Shown here: positions 13,582 to 20,466 of the stretch, piece after piece
How the letters are laid out: every line of letters starts with the position of its first letter
Position numbering within the stretch: the stretch's first letter is position 1
DNA from: Bacillota bacterium
GTDB taxonomy: Bacteria > Bacillota > Clostridia > Lachnospirales > Lachnospiraceae
Assembly (NCBI GenBank): GCA_023402845.1
Contig: JAEYFP010000024.1
Span: 1 to 20,466 of the forward strand
DNA length: 20,466 nucleotides
Direction: 5' to 3'
Position numbers and translations under genes: made by a program
Notes under the pieces: model-generated
Databases searched by the model: none
What the model was told of the DNA's origin: nothing
The model's input: only the letters and a program-made list of their open reading frames with translations

Positions 13582-15450
13582 ATGACAAAAAAACAGAGGC
13601 GGGTGTTGACCCGAATTATAGCAACATTTTTAATTTTTTGCGTCCTGCTTGTGGCAGAACATACGGGAAGCCTTGAGACTCTGGAGGGAACTTGGTATTT
13701 ATTTTTCCTGTATCTGGTTCCTTATTTGCTGATCGGCTATGATATTATTTTTAAGGCAGTCAGAAATATCAGTCACGGACAGGTGTTTGACGAAAATTTT
13801 CTGATGACGGTGGCTACATTCGGCGCATTTGGCATTAGGGAATATTCAGAAGCGGTCGCGGTCATGCTGTTCTATCAGGTCGGAGAGCTATTTCAGGATT
13901 ATGCGGTCGATAAGTCCCGCAAATCCATTGCCGATATGATGGATATCTGTCCTGAATACGCCAATATTGAGGAAGACGGCATACTGAAGCAGGTGGATCC
14001 GGAAGAAGTTTTAGTCGACAGTATCATCGTTATTAAGCCCGGCGAGCGGATCCCGCTGGACGGGATTGTGATTGAGGGCGAATCGCTGATCGACACAGCG
14101 GCATTGACAGGTGAATCCGTTCCGCAAAAGGCTGCGCCGGGAGATGAGGTAATCAGCGGCTGTGTGAATGGCAGCGGTACGATAAAGGTGAAGGTTACAA
14201 AGGAGTTTGAGGATTCCACTGTCGCTAAAATATTGGAACTTGTGGAAAATGCGAGCAGCAAGAAATCTAAAACAGAGAATTTTATTACACGTTTTGCAAA
14301 ATATTACACGCCCGTTGTGACTGTGGGTGCGGTGCTCTTAGCATTGCTTCCTCCGCTGTTTTTCGGAGGCGCATGGGGCGAATGGATTCAAAGGGCTTGT
14401 ATTTTTCTTGTCATCTCCTGTCCGTGTGCGCTTGTAATATCCGTTCCGCTTGGTTTTTTTGGGGGTATTGGTGCGGCATCTAAGCTGGGCGTACTTGTAA
14501 AGGGCAGTAATTACCTGGAAGCTGTCGCCGAAATGACGACGATTGTATTTGATAAAACAGGAACCCTGACAAAGGGTGAATTTAAAGTACAGGAAATTCT
14601 TCCGCAGGGGAGATCGAAGGAACAGCTGTTAGAGCTGGCAGCCTTGGGAGAAAGCTATTCCAATCACCCGATTGCCGCTTCCATTGTGGATGCTTACGGG
14701 GATAAGCCGGAAAGCAGCCGCGTTACGGACGCAAAGGAAATTGCAGGACACGGTGTTCGCGTGATGATTGACGGAAAAGAAGTGCTGCTCGGAAACGAGA
14801 AGCTGATGAAGGAAGAACGGATTGACTATATTCCATGTAAAAGCAGCGGTACGGTTGTCTATGCAGCAAGTGAGGGAACGTTTGCCGGCGCGATTGTCAT
14901 TGCGGATACGGTAAAAGAGGGAGCCAAGGAAGCGCTTGGACGTATGAAGCAGCTGGGCGTCAGAAAGAGCGTTATGCTGACCGGAGACAGAAAGCAGGCC
15001 GCTGAAGCCGTGGCTGGAAATCTTGGTATTGATGAGGTACATGCAGAGCTTTTGCCGGGTGATAAAGTTGCGAAGGTAGAGGAACTTCTGCAGAAGCAGA
15101 ACAGCAAGGAGAAGCTTGCATTTGTCGGGGACGGAATCAATGACGCACCGGTGCTGACAAGAGCAGATATCGGAATTGCCATGGGAAGTATGGGTTCTGA
15201 TGCCGCCATTGAGGCGGCGGATGTCGTGCTGATGGATGACGACATCGGAAAAATTGCTTCTGTCGTACAAATATCGAGAAAGACATTGTATATTGTTAAG
15301 CAGAATATTATATTTGCGCTTGCTGTAAAAGCTCTCGTACTGCTGTTAGGTGCAGTTGGCTTTGCCAACATGTGGGAAGCCGTCTTTGCGGATGTCGGTG
15401 TTTCAGTTATTGCAATTCTGAATTCGATGCGTGCGCTGAAGACAAAATAG
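13582..15450 (+). CDS. P1B-type heavy-metal ATPase (Zn/Cd/Pb exporter, CadA/ZntA-like)
   Basis: 622-aa membrane ATPase that exports divalent metal. Motifs: A-domain TGES (176-179), membrane metal site CPC (280-282), phosphorylation site DKTGTLT (from D324), HMA-ATPase HP dipeptide SNHPIA (H362-P363), and hinge GDGINDAP (516-523). Membrane helices pair up before the A domain, flank CPC, and close the protein (VKALVLLLGAVGFANMWEAVFADVGVSVIAILNSMRAL). The D in the last helix (VFADVGVS) is characteristic of the Zn/Cd/Pb subgroup. No HMA domain precedes the first membrane segment, unlike typical CadA/ZntA; the gene before it supplies one. SD AGAGGAG, ATG 13582; the operon ends at a terminator. Confidence 0.95.
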   Translation: MTKKQRRVLTRIIATFLIFCVLLVAEHTGSLETLEGTWYLFFLYLVPYLLIGYDIIFKAVRNISHGQVFDENFLMTVATFGAFGIREYSEAVAVMLFYQVGELFQDYAVDKSRKSIADMMDICPEYANIEEDGILKQVDPEEVLVDSIIVIKPGERIPLDGIVIEGESLIDTAALTGESVPQKAAPGDEVISGCVNGSGTIKVKVTKEFEDSTVAKILELVENASSKKSKTENFITRFAKYYTPVVTVGAVLLALLPPLFFGGAWGEWIQRACIFLVISCPCALVISVPLGFFGGIGAASKLGVLVKGSNYLEAVAEMTTIVFDKTGTLTKGEFKVQEILPQGRSKEQLLELAALGESYSNHPIAASIVDAYGDKPESSRVTDAKEIAGHGVRVMIDGKEVLLGNEKLMKEERIDYIPCKSSGTVVYAASEGTFAGAIVIADTVKEGAKEALGRMKQLGVRKSVMLTGDRKQAAEAVAGNLGIDEVHAELLPGDKVAKVEELLQKQNSKEKLAFVGDGINDAPVLTRADIGIAMGSMGSDAAIEAADVVLMDDDIGKIASVVQISRKTLYIVKQNIIFALAVKALVLLLGAVGFANMWEAVFADVGVSVIAILNSMRALKTK

Positions 15451-15474
15451 AGAACTCGCTTTGAGCATTATAAT

Positions 15475-15504
15475 AAAGAGTCAATCCTTAGGGTTGGCTC
15501 TTTT
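15475..15504 (+). terminator. Terminator of the metal-resistance operon
   Basis: AAAGAGTCAATCC pairs with GGGTTGGCTCTTT (two G-U wobbles) around a 3-nt loop, TTA, and ends with TTTT. It starts 25 nt after the ATPase stop. Confidence 0.8.
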
Positions 15505-15529
15505 CAATATAATTAGTAAATGATATAAT
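15501..15529 (+). promoter_or_regulatory. Putative extended -10 promoter of the lipoprotein gene
   Basis: TGATATAAT (15521-15529) is a perfect extended -10 (TGnTATAAT). The -35 position, 17 nt upstream, reads TTTTCA and overlaps the T-tract of the previous terminator. A short TCCGG/CCGGA dyad (around 15536-15559) lies in the leader. Confidence 0.5.
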
Positions 15530-15580
15530 TGACTATCCGGGGAGCAAAGCAAATCCGGAAAAAGCTAAAGGGGAATTTAT

Positions 15581-17152
15581 ATGAAAACAATATTTTTAAT
15601 GAATACAAGTATTCTGCTGCTCACCGCAGCTCTTTTAAGCGGCTGCGGCAGAGCTGCCGATGCCGCTGATACAGCTGTGCAGGAGGAATCTGCGGCGTCT
15701 AAAAGCACAGAAACCGAATTAACCATTTCGCCGGAAGAAGCTTCTGCCGGAACCGATCAGATAACCGATGATAAATCCAATGAGTTGGTCAACGGAACGC
15801 TGTTCACCTGGCAGGAAATCACTGTCACCCTGCCCGCTGAATGGGATGGCCGCTATCTTGTTCTGGAAAACGAGAACGGATTTTCCTTCTTTCAAAAGTC
15901 ATCTTATGAAACAGATGAGGGAATGGGCTTTCTCTGCGGTTTCTACCGGGAGAATGGCATGGTGCCTGAGAATGCAGGTCCGACACAGCTTGCCTATACC
16001 GAAGATACGATGTACTATATATCCGAGCCGACGGATGTGACCTTTGTGATGGAGAATCAGGAGATAGCAGATGAATACGGTAAAATGGCAGCCTATAACA
16101 GCCGGATTGAAAAATCACTGAAAATAGATAAACCAAATGTACGCTATGACGCACAGGAATTTGTACTGCCGATGAGTGCGACGCTGACGCTTACGAGTGA
16201 TGATTTACTGAATTTAAACGAGGATAAGCTTTCACTTGCCCGCAATGAAATTTTTGCAAGAAATGGGAAGCTGTTTACCGATTATTATTTGCAGAGCTAT
16301 TTTGATTCGTGCACATGGTATGCCGGATCAGTTAATGAAATTGAAGACGGCGTGCTCAGTAAAACGGAAGAGGACAATATTGCTTTAATCAAAACGGCGG
16401 AGGCAGATTATAAAACGGCGCATCCCTATCCAAAGGAATTTCCATGCCAAATTCCTGTGAATGAAACTCTTTCCGAAGCGGCAGGAAGCTGTACGATCAA
16501 TTATGAAGTGATACCGGAGGATGAGGGCGTTCTTACGATCAACGGCAATTCCTTTCGTCTGTCTGATTTTAATATTGTTCTGGAAATTCCAGAAACAGAG
16601 GTGTTTTATATCACGGACATTTCTCCCTATTTTGACGGACTCGAAATAGCAATCGTGGATAGTGGAAACAATGACAACAGCGTTACTCATTTTTTCACCT
16701 ATACAGATACGCTTCATTATCTTGGTGAGGTGACAGGCCACTTGTTTTCTAAGGACGGCAGGCGGGACGGTTTCGCGGATGAAAGCTGTGTATGGGGAAC
16801 GGCACGTACGGATTTGCTGGAAACTGCACAGATTTATCGGAGTTGGTGGTATAACTATGATGGTCAGACATTAGAGGAGCAGGGAGTGGGTAATCTGGGC
16901 ACGATGCTGCCGGAAGAAGCTCATGAGCTGTATGTGGACTTGCCGGTCTATTATGACATGGACGAAAGTGCCGAAACGGTCGTGATTCCGGCACAGAAGG
17001 AAGTATTCTTCATGGCGACAGACGGACAGGAGTGGATTTTAGTAAAGGGCAAGGACGGTACGGAAGGGTTTGTACATGTCAACGATGGGATTATCACAAA
17101 CGTCGGAAAGGACGCATCGGAGATTTTTTCGGATTTACAGTTTGCAGGCTGA
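15581..17152 (+). CDS. Secreted lipoprotein with YARHG domain and C-terminal SH3-like region
   Basis: 523 aa. The N-terminus is a lipoprotein signal: MKTIF, a hydrophobic core, then lipobox LSGC with lipidated C22, followed by a low-complexity Ala/Ser/Glu linker to about residue 65. Around residues 205-270 is a YARHG domain: LARNEIFARNGKLFTDYYLQ and then SYFDSCTWYAG. Near the C-terminus (about 475-505), VFFMATDGQEWILVKGKDG and EGFVHVND resemble a bacterial SH3 repeat. Such proteins sit on the outer face of the membrane and may touch the cell wall, but no enzymatic function can be named. SD AAAGGGGA, ATG 15581. The next gene follows 19 nt later, suggesting a two-gene operon. Confidence 0.8.
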   Translation: MKTIFLMNTSILLLTAALLSGCGRAADAADTAVQEESAASKSTETELTISPEEASAGTDQITDDKSNELVNGTLFTWQEITVTLPAEWDGRYLVLENENGFSFFQKSSYETDEGMGFLCGFYRENGMVPENAGPTQLAYTEDTMYYISEPTDVTFVMENQEIADEYGKMAAYNSRIEKSLKIDKPNVRYDAQEFVLPMSATLTLTSDDLLNLNEDKLSLARNEIFARNGKLFTDYYLQSYFDSCTWYAGSVNEIEDGVLSKTEEDNIALIKTAEADYKTAHPYPKEFPCQIPVNETLSEAAGSCTINYEVIPEDEGVLTINGNSFRLSDFNIVLEIPETEVFYITDISPYFDGLEIAIVDSGNNDNSVTHFFTYTDTLHYLGEVTGHLFSKDGRRDGFADESCVWGTARTDLLETAQIYRSWWYNYDGQTLEEQGVGNLGTMLPEEAHELYVDLPVYYDMDESAETVVIPAQKEVFFMATDGQEWILVKGKDGTEGFVHVNDGIITNVGKDASEIFSDLQFAG

Positions 17153-17171
17153 TTTTACAAAGGAGTAGGCT

Positions 17172-18110
17172 ATGGGAATTTATACGGTGTCACAATGGCT
17201 GCTGTTTTTTTACATCTATTGCTTTATTGGTTGGGTATGGGAGACCGGCTATGTGTCGGTAAAGGAACATAAGTGGGTAAACAGGGGCTTTATGCATGGT
17301 CCGTTTTTGCCGATCTATGGCTCAGGTGCGATCGTCATTTTATTTACGACGCTTCCGGTGAAGGAGCACCTTCTGCTTGTTTATGTGCTCGGTCTGCTGA
17401 GTGCTACTGTTTTGGAATACTGCACGGGAGCCTGTATGGAAAAGCTGTTTAAAGTAAGGTATTGGGATTACAGCGATCAGCCCCTTAATTTAAACGGGCA
17501 TATATGCTTTTTTGTCTCGCTTGCTTGGGGCGTTTTTTCGGTTATTCTCGTGCGGTTTTGGCACGTGCCGATTGAAGGGCTTGTGTTCTCGATTCCCGAA
17601 ACAGCGGCGGATATCGCAGCGTTTGCGCTGACAATCTATGTGGCGGTAGATTTTACCCAGTCGTTCAATGAAGCAATGGATCTGCGCGAAATGCTTACAA
17701 AGCTGAGTGAGAGCAATGCGCAGATCAGACGGCTGGAGAAACGCATTGAAGTGATTTCCGCAATTGTGGATGACGGATGGCAGAAATATGAAGAGAACAA
17801 GGCATTAAAGAAAAAGTCCCAGAAGGAGTGGATCGAGGAGACACTGATCAGGACCCGTGAAAAAAATAATCGCAGACTGCAAAAGCTGGAGGAGCAGGCA
17901 AAGTATTATTTCCAGAAAATCAAGCCGGACGGATCGGAGGAAGAACGTTATATGCAGGAACTTGGAAAAATCCGTCTTCGTCTGCATCTGCAGACCGATA
18001 AGGAATATAAAAGCCTGCGCAGAATTCTGGAAAGAAATCCCGATGCGGTTTCCAAATTGCAGAGTGATGCTTTAAAGGAAATTAAAGAAATGTTTCATAT
18101 TAAAAAATAG
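17172..18110 (+). CDS. CmpB-type membrane protein (so-called putative ABC transporter permease) with coiled-coil tail
   Basis: 312 aa. Residues 1-170 are a membrane domain of about five segments with the family pattern FIGWVWETGYVSVKEHKWVN, RGFMHGPFLPIYGSGA, LEYCTGACMEKLFKVRYWDY and NLNGHICFFVSLAWG, as in the clostridial CmpB family usually annotated as a putative ABC transporter permease. There is no evidence in the sequence for an ABC transporter, and no ATPase gene is nearby. Residues 185-312 are a highly charged helical tail with heptad-like LxxLEKRIEV and RRLQKLEEQAKYYFQKI stretches, likely a coiled coil in the cytoplasm. SD AAAGGAG before ATG 17172. It is in an operon with the lipoprotein gene. 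Confidence 0.75.
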   Translation: MGIYTVSQWLLFFYIYCFIGWVWETGYVSVKEHKWVNRGFMHGPFLPIYGSGAIVILFTTLPVKEHLLLVYVLGLLSATVLEYCTGACMEKLFKVRYWDYSDQPLNLNGHICFFVSLAWGVFSVILVRFWHVPIEGLVFSIPETAADIAAFALTIYVAVDFTQSFNEAMDLREMLTKLSESNAQIRRLEKRIEVISAIVDDGWQKYEENKALKKKSQKEWIEETLIRTREKNNRRLQKLEEQAKYYFQKIKPDGSEEERYMQELGKIRLRLHLQTDKEYKSLRRILERNPDAVSKLQSDALKEIKEMFHIKK

Positions 18111-18145
18111 AGAGAGAATAGTCTTTCCTGATTTTTGTTTTAAAC

Positions 18146-18174
18146 TTGACAAAAGCACTGTGAAGTTGTATTTT
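18146..18174 (+). promoter_or_regulatory. Promoter of the acyltransferase gene
   Basis: TTGACA (18146-18151), 17 nt, TATTTT (18169-18174). The leader is about 45 nt, AT-rich, and has a small TTTC/GAAA hairpin. No clear terminator separates it from the gene before. Confidence 0.6.
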
Positions 18175-18223
18175 TTAAATAAATCATACATTTCATACTT
18201 TTGAAATAAGGGAGGAAACAAAA

Positions 18224-19285
18224 ATGCGGAAACACGATCTGGACAATATCAGATGGTCGGTTGTGATTTTGGTAGTCATTTATCATGTCTGTTATCACTT
18301 TAACAGCTCAGGTGTGATCAAGAACGTGGAGTCAAGGGGAATTCCACAGGCAGATGCGCTGATGCCTTTTGTATATCCATGGTTTATGGCACTCTTATTT
18401 TTAGTGGCGGGCATCAGCGCACGATATGCACTTTTGACACGGAGTAAAAAAGAATTTATGAAAGAGCGGGCTGTAAAATTGCTGCTTCCCTCTGTAAGTG
18501 TCTGCTTTTTACTCGGATGGTCATCCAGTTGGGTTACTTCTCAGTATGTCGATTTGTTTGGCGGATATGTCATGCCATTGGGGATCAGATACGTGATCTA
18601 TGCGATGATCGGGATTGGGCCGCTTTGGTTTTTACATGAGCTGTTTCTGGCTTCGGCGGTTCTCGTGCTGCTTCTGTGGGCCGATAAAAAAGGACTTCTT
18701 GTAAGGATTGGTGAAAAGGCAAAGCTTTGGGCTGCTTTTTTTCTGTTTTTTACTGTCTGGGGTGCTTCCCAAATTTGCAATACACCTTTGATCACCGTAT
18801 ACAGAGGTGTTTATGTATGGGTGTTCCTGCTTGGATATTATGTATTTTCAAATGAAAAACTGAGGGAAGAATTGAGGAAGGTGCGTTGGCCGCTCCTGCT
18901 GATCACCGTTTTTACGGGTATCGTTTATACGATTATGAATTATGGGAAAAATTATGCGGAGCCTGAAAATTTGAAGACGTTTTTTACGAACCTATACGCA
19001 TGGCTCGGTATTTTGACTGTGCTTTCCTGTTATAGGCAGTGGCTTGATTTTGAAACACCCGTTACCCGGTATTTAAGCAGAAAAAGCTTCTCGATCTATG
19101 TGCTGCATGGGCCGGTCATGGTATTGATTGTTTATAGTTTGACCGAATATGCCCATTTTCCATTAATTATTAACTATATGGTCACACTGTGTGGAACGTT
19201 CCTATTTGTTTATCTGTTGGATGCCGCTATACAAAAGGTGCCGCTCCTGCGTTTTCTCATGCTGGGTCAAAGCAAAAATAAGTAA
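18224..19285 (+). CDS. Membrane acyltransferase, family 3
   Basis: 353-aa polytopic protein with about ten hydrophobic segments. The opening LDNIRWSVVILVVIYHVCYH (residues 6-25) matches the acyltransferase-3 signature, in which an R in the first helix and an H at its end (here R10 and H21) are conserved and functionally important. Later features are MPFVYPWFMALLFLVAGIS, FMKERAVKLLLPSVSVCFLL (the K/R-rich turn before the P) and, near the end, YLSRKSFSIYVLHGPVMVLI, with the family's S-x-x-IYxLHxP motif. These enzymes O-acylate extracytoplasmic glycans or lipids; the substrate here is unknown. SD GGGAGGAAA, ATG 18224. Confidence 0.88.
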   Translation: MRKHDLDNIRWSVVILVVIYHVCYHFNSSGVIKNVESRGIPQADALMPFVYPWFMALLFLVAGISARYALLTRSKKEFMKERAVKLLLPSVSVCFLLGWSSSWVTSQYVDLFGGYVMPLGIRYVIYAMIGIGPLWFLHELFLASAVLVLLLWADKKGLLVRIGEKAKLWAAFFLFFTVWGASQICNTPLITVYRGVYVWVFLLGYYVFSNEKLREELRKVRWPLLLITVFTGIVYTIMNYGKNYAEPENLKTFFTNLYAWLGILTVLSCYRQWLDFETPVTRYLSRKSFSIYVLHGPVMVLIVYSLTEYAHFPLIINYMVTLCGTFLFVYLLDAAIQKVPLLRFLMLGQSKNK

Positions 19286-19305
19286 ATGGAAGCAGTCTGT
19301 TTTAG

Positions 19306-19334
19306 TTGACTTTCTTCCTGTAAAAAAATATAAT
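19306..19334 (+). promoter_or_regulatory. Promoter of lgt
   Basis: TTGACT (19306-19311), 17 nt, TATAAT (19329-19334), 47 nt before the lgt start and just after the acyltransferase stop. Confidence 0.75.
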
Positions 19335-19381
19335 GAACGCAGGCAATTGGATGTGCATTTGTCGGGAAGGATGGTAATAGG

Positions 19382-20155
19382 ATGGCAATTGATTTATTTA
19401 CGATAGGAAGCTTTACGGTGCACGGCTATGGCCTGATGATAGGCTTGGGATTTCTGCTTGCAGTGCTCGTAGGCTGTTACCGCGCCAAGCGGTACGGACT
19501 CAGTGACGATGAGCTGATCAACCTTGCGATCAGCGTTCTGATATTCGGTTTTTTAGGTGGAAAGCTGATGTTTGTCATCGTGGAGTTCAGAGCATTTTTG
19601 CAGGCTCCGCTTGCGGTGCTCGGCTCGGAAGGGTTTGTTGTTTATGGCGGTATTATTTCGGGAATTTTGACGATTTATATTTATTGCAAAATCAAAAAAT
19701 TGCCGTTTTTGAGTTATTTTGATGTGATGGCGCCTTCGGTTGCACTGAATCAGGCACTCGGGAGGGTAGGCTGTTTTCTGGCAGGCTGCTGCTACGGGAG
19801 AGAGACGGATTGTGCTATTGGCGTTGTGTTCCCGAGAGGATCACTTGCACCGGCCGGCTTGCGTTTAATCCCGACACAGCTTTTCTCCGCAGGCGGTGAT
19901 CTGCTGATTGCCATTGTGCTGATTATCTATGCAAGGCGCGCCAAATACCGCGGCAATGTCTCTGCTTTTTATCTGCTGTTCTACAGCATTGGCAGATTTA
20001 TCATAGAAATCTTCAGAAATGACGAACGAGGGGCGGTGGGAGCACTGTCCACCTCACAGTTTATTTCCATCTTTACGCTGGCCTTTGCGATTGGTTTTTT
20101 GCTTTATAACCGGAAAAAAGGGATTCCTGCTGAGAAGTACAGAAATCCTTCATAA
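19382..20155 (+). CDS. lgt: Prolipoprotein diacylglyceryl transferase (Lgt)
   Basis: 257-aa membrane enzyme that transfers diacylglycerol from phosphatidylglycerol to the lipobox Cys of prolipoproteins, the first step of lipoprotein maturation. Features are an N-terminal VHGYGLMIGLGFLLAVLVG (the conserved H-x-YGLM-type start), SEGFVVYGGIISG, LGRVGCFLAGCCYG (126-139; the active-site Arg loop, in the Cys-rich variant form common in Clostridia rather than the GRxGNFxN form), and YSIGRFIIEIFRND, whose R205 matches the second essential Arg. Length is normal, with about seven membrane segments. The ATG at 19382 has an SD-like GGAAGG about 11 nt upstream. It may be a second, divergent Lgt; a canonical copy could exist elsewhere. 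A lipoprotein substrate is encoded at 15581. Confidence 0.9.
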   Translation: MAIDLFTIGSFTVHGYGLMIGLGFLLAVLVGCYRAKRYGLSDDELINLAISVLIFGFLGGKLMFVIVEFRAFLQAPLAVLGSEGFVVYGGIISGILTIYIYCKIKKLPFLSYFDVMAPSVALNQALGRVGCFLAGCCYGRETDCAIGVVFPRGSLAPAGLRLIPTQLFSAGGDLLIAIVLIIYARRAKYRGNVSAFYLLFYSIGRFIIEIFRNDERGAVGALSTSQFISIFTLAFAIGFLLYNRKKGIPAEKYRNPS

Positions 20156-20167
20156 ATGGATGTACAG

Positions 20168-20195
20168 AGGGCTTGAGGTATCAAGTCCTTTTTTT
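20168..20195 (+). terminator. lgt terminator
   Basis: AGGGCTTGA pairs with TCAAGTCCT (one G-U) around GGTA, followed by seven T (20189-20195). It lies 12 nt after the lgt stop. Confidence 0.85.
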
Positions 20196-20227
20196 ATCGT
20201 ATAGGAGCGTGTCCTATACGATAAAAA
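20191..20227. repeat. 16-bp perfect inverted repeat
   Basis: TTTTTATCGTATAGGA (20191-20206) and TCCTATACGATAAAAA (20212-20227) are exact reverse complements around a 5-nt loop, GCGTG. The left arm shares its T-run with the lgt terminator. A further small dyad CCTCC-G-GGAGG follows at 20228-20238. It is neither an ordinary terminator (no T-run after the right arm) nor an obvious operator, and may be a dispersed palindromic repeat. Confidence 0.85.
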
Positions 20228-20271
20228 CCTCCGGGAGGATCGCACTGCGGCGTGGCTACACACTTTTGTTC

Positions 20272-20321
20272 TTGACAAATGCGACACAGGTGTCATAAAA
20301 TAAAAGCGACATATATGTCGC
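20272..20321 (+). promoter_or_regulatory. Promoter with two dyad operators for a gene beyond the right edge
   Basis: TTGACA (20272-20277), 18 nt, TAAAAT (20296-20301). Two related dyads bracket the -10: GACAC-AG-GTGTC (20283-20294; preceded by GC) and the perfect 16-bp palindrome GCGACATATATGTCGC (20306-20321). Both have the form GCGACA...TGTC. GACA/TGTC dyads of this layout fit dimeric repressors, for example of the BlaI/CopY or TetR kind. No regulator gene is in view. Confidence 0.6.
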
Positions 20322-20466
20322 AAATAAACATAAGGAAATAAGTTTGAAACCAAAAAGTAGTGGCAGTTAATAAAAAAGCGCATAGCAAATAAGCCATTCA
20401 TAATTAACAAATGACATAAATTACCATGATAGAATCAGGATTACTCAGTTACAACAGGATCATCGA
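20322..20466 (+). other. Leader region to window end; 8-codon mini-ORF with good SD
   Basis: AAGGA (20332-20336) is well placed before TTG 20344, but that frame ends after eight codons (L/M-K-P-K-S-S-G-S) at TAA 20368-20370. It could be a leader peptide or the stump of a disrupted gene. An ATG at 20426 opens a frame running off the edge (MIESGLLSYNRII) but has no SD. Otherwise the stretch is AT-rich without recognisable content. Confidence 0.3.

Noticed and set aside
14629..15270. 213-codon minus-strand frame opposite the P-type ATPase
   Set aside because: It is antisense to the conserved ATPase core and shows no motif or SD.
20150..20410. 86-codon minus-strand frame at the right end
   Set aside because: It passes through the terminator, the inverted repeat and the double-operator promoter; no recognisable protein content.
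20426..20466. Possible partial gene start (MIESGLLSYNRII) at the right edge
   Set aside because: No SD before ATG 20426 and too few residues to recognise; mentioned only in the region note.

Overview
The window looks like a chromosomal segment of an anaerobic Firmicute, most likely a Clostridia of the Lachnospiraceae type. This is an inference from gene content and signals: strong SD sequences, TTGACA-N17-TATAAT promoters, T-tailed hairpin terminators, a two-FeoA/FeoB/Cys-rich-peptide iron operon, a PadR/HAAS pair, a CarD-like regulator and a CmpB-type membrane protein. All recognised intact genes are on the + strand. No tRNA, rRNA, CRISPR array or intact mobile element was seen.

Left part (1-4450): a collagen-like GXY-repeat protein with a C-terminal domain resembling exosporium BclB ends in a terminator. 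A gene-poor stretch of about 650 bp follows, with a possible minus-strand tyrosine-recombinase relic. Next come two tandem paralogous family-2 glycosyltransferases with TPR-like C-termini, and a small protein resembling one domain of DAK/YloV (FakA) proteins. By analogy with the C. difficile bclA3-sgtA pair, the left end may be a surface or spore collagen glycosylation locus.

Middle (4446-11132): an apparently autoregulated padR/HAAS-membrane-protein operon whose promoter spacer holds a near-palindrome; a CarD/CdnL-type regulator with a hairpin leader; the feoA-feoA-feoB-Cys-rich-peptide ferrous iron operon; and rarA. The rarA promoter carries a LexA-like SOS box and overlaps the terminator hairpin of the feo operon.

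Right part (11133-20466): a MATE efflux gene behind a long terminator hairpin in its leader; a metal-resistance operon (ArsR/SmtB repressor, separate HMA metallochaperone, Zn/Cd/Pb-type P1B ATPase) with an SmtB-like operator; a YARHG lipoprotein followed by a CmpB-type membrane protein with a coiled-coil tail; a membrane acyltransferase; and Lgt, the enzyme that lipidates lipoproteins. The window ends in a terminator, a 16-bp perfect inverted repeat and a promoter with two dyad operators driving something beyond the edge. All family assignments come from reading translated motifs; no database search was run.
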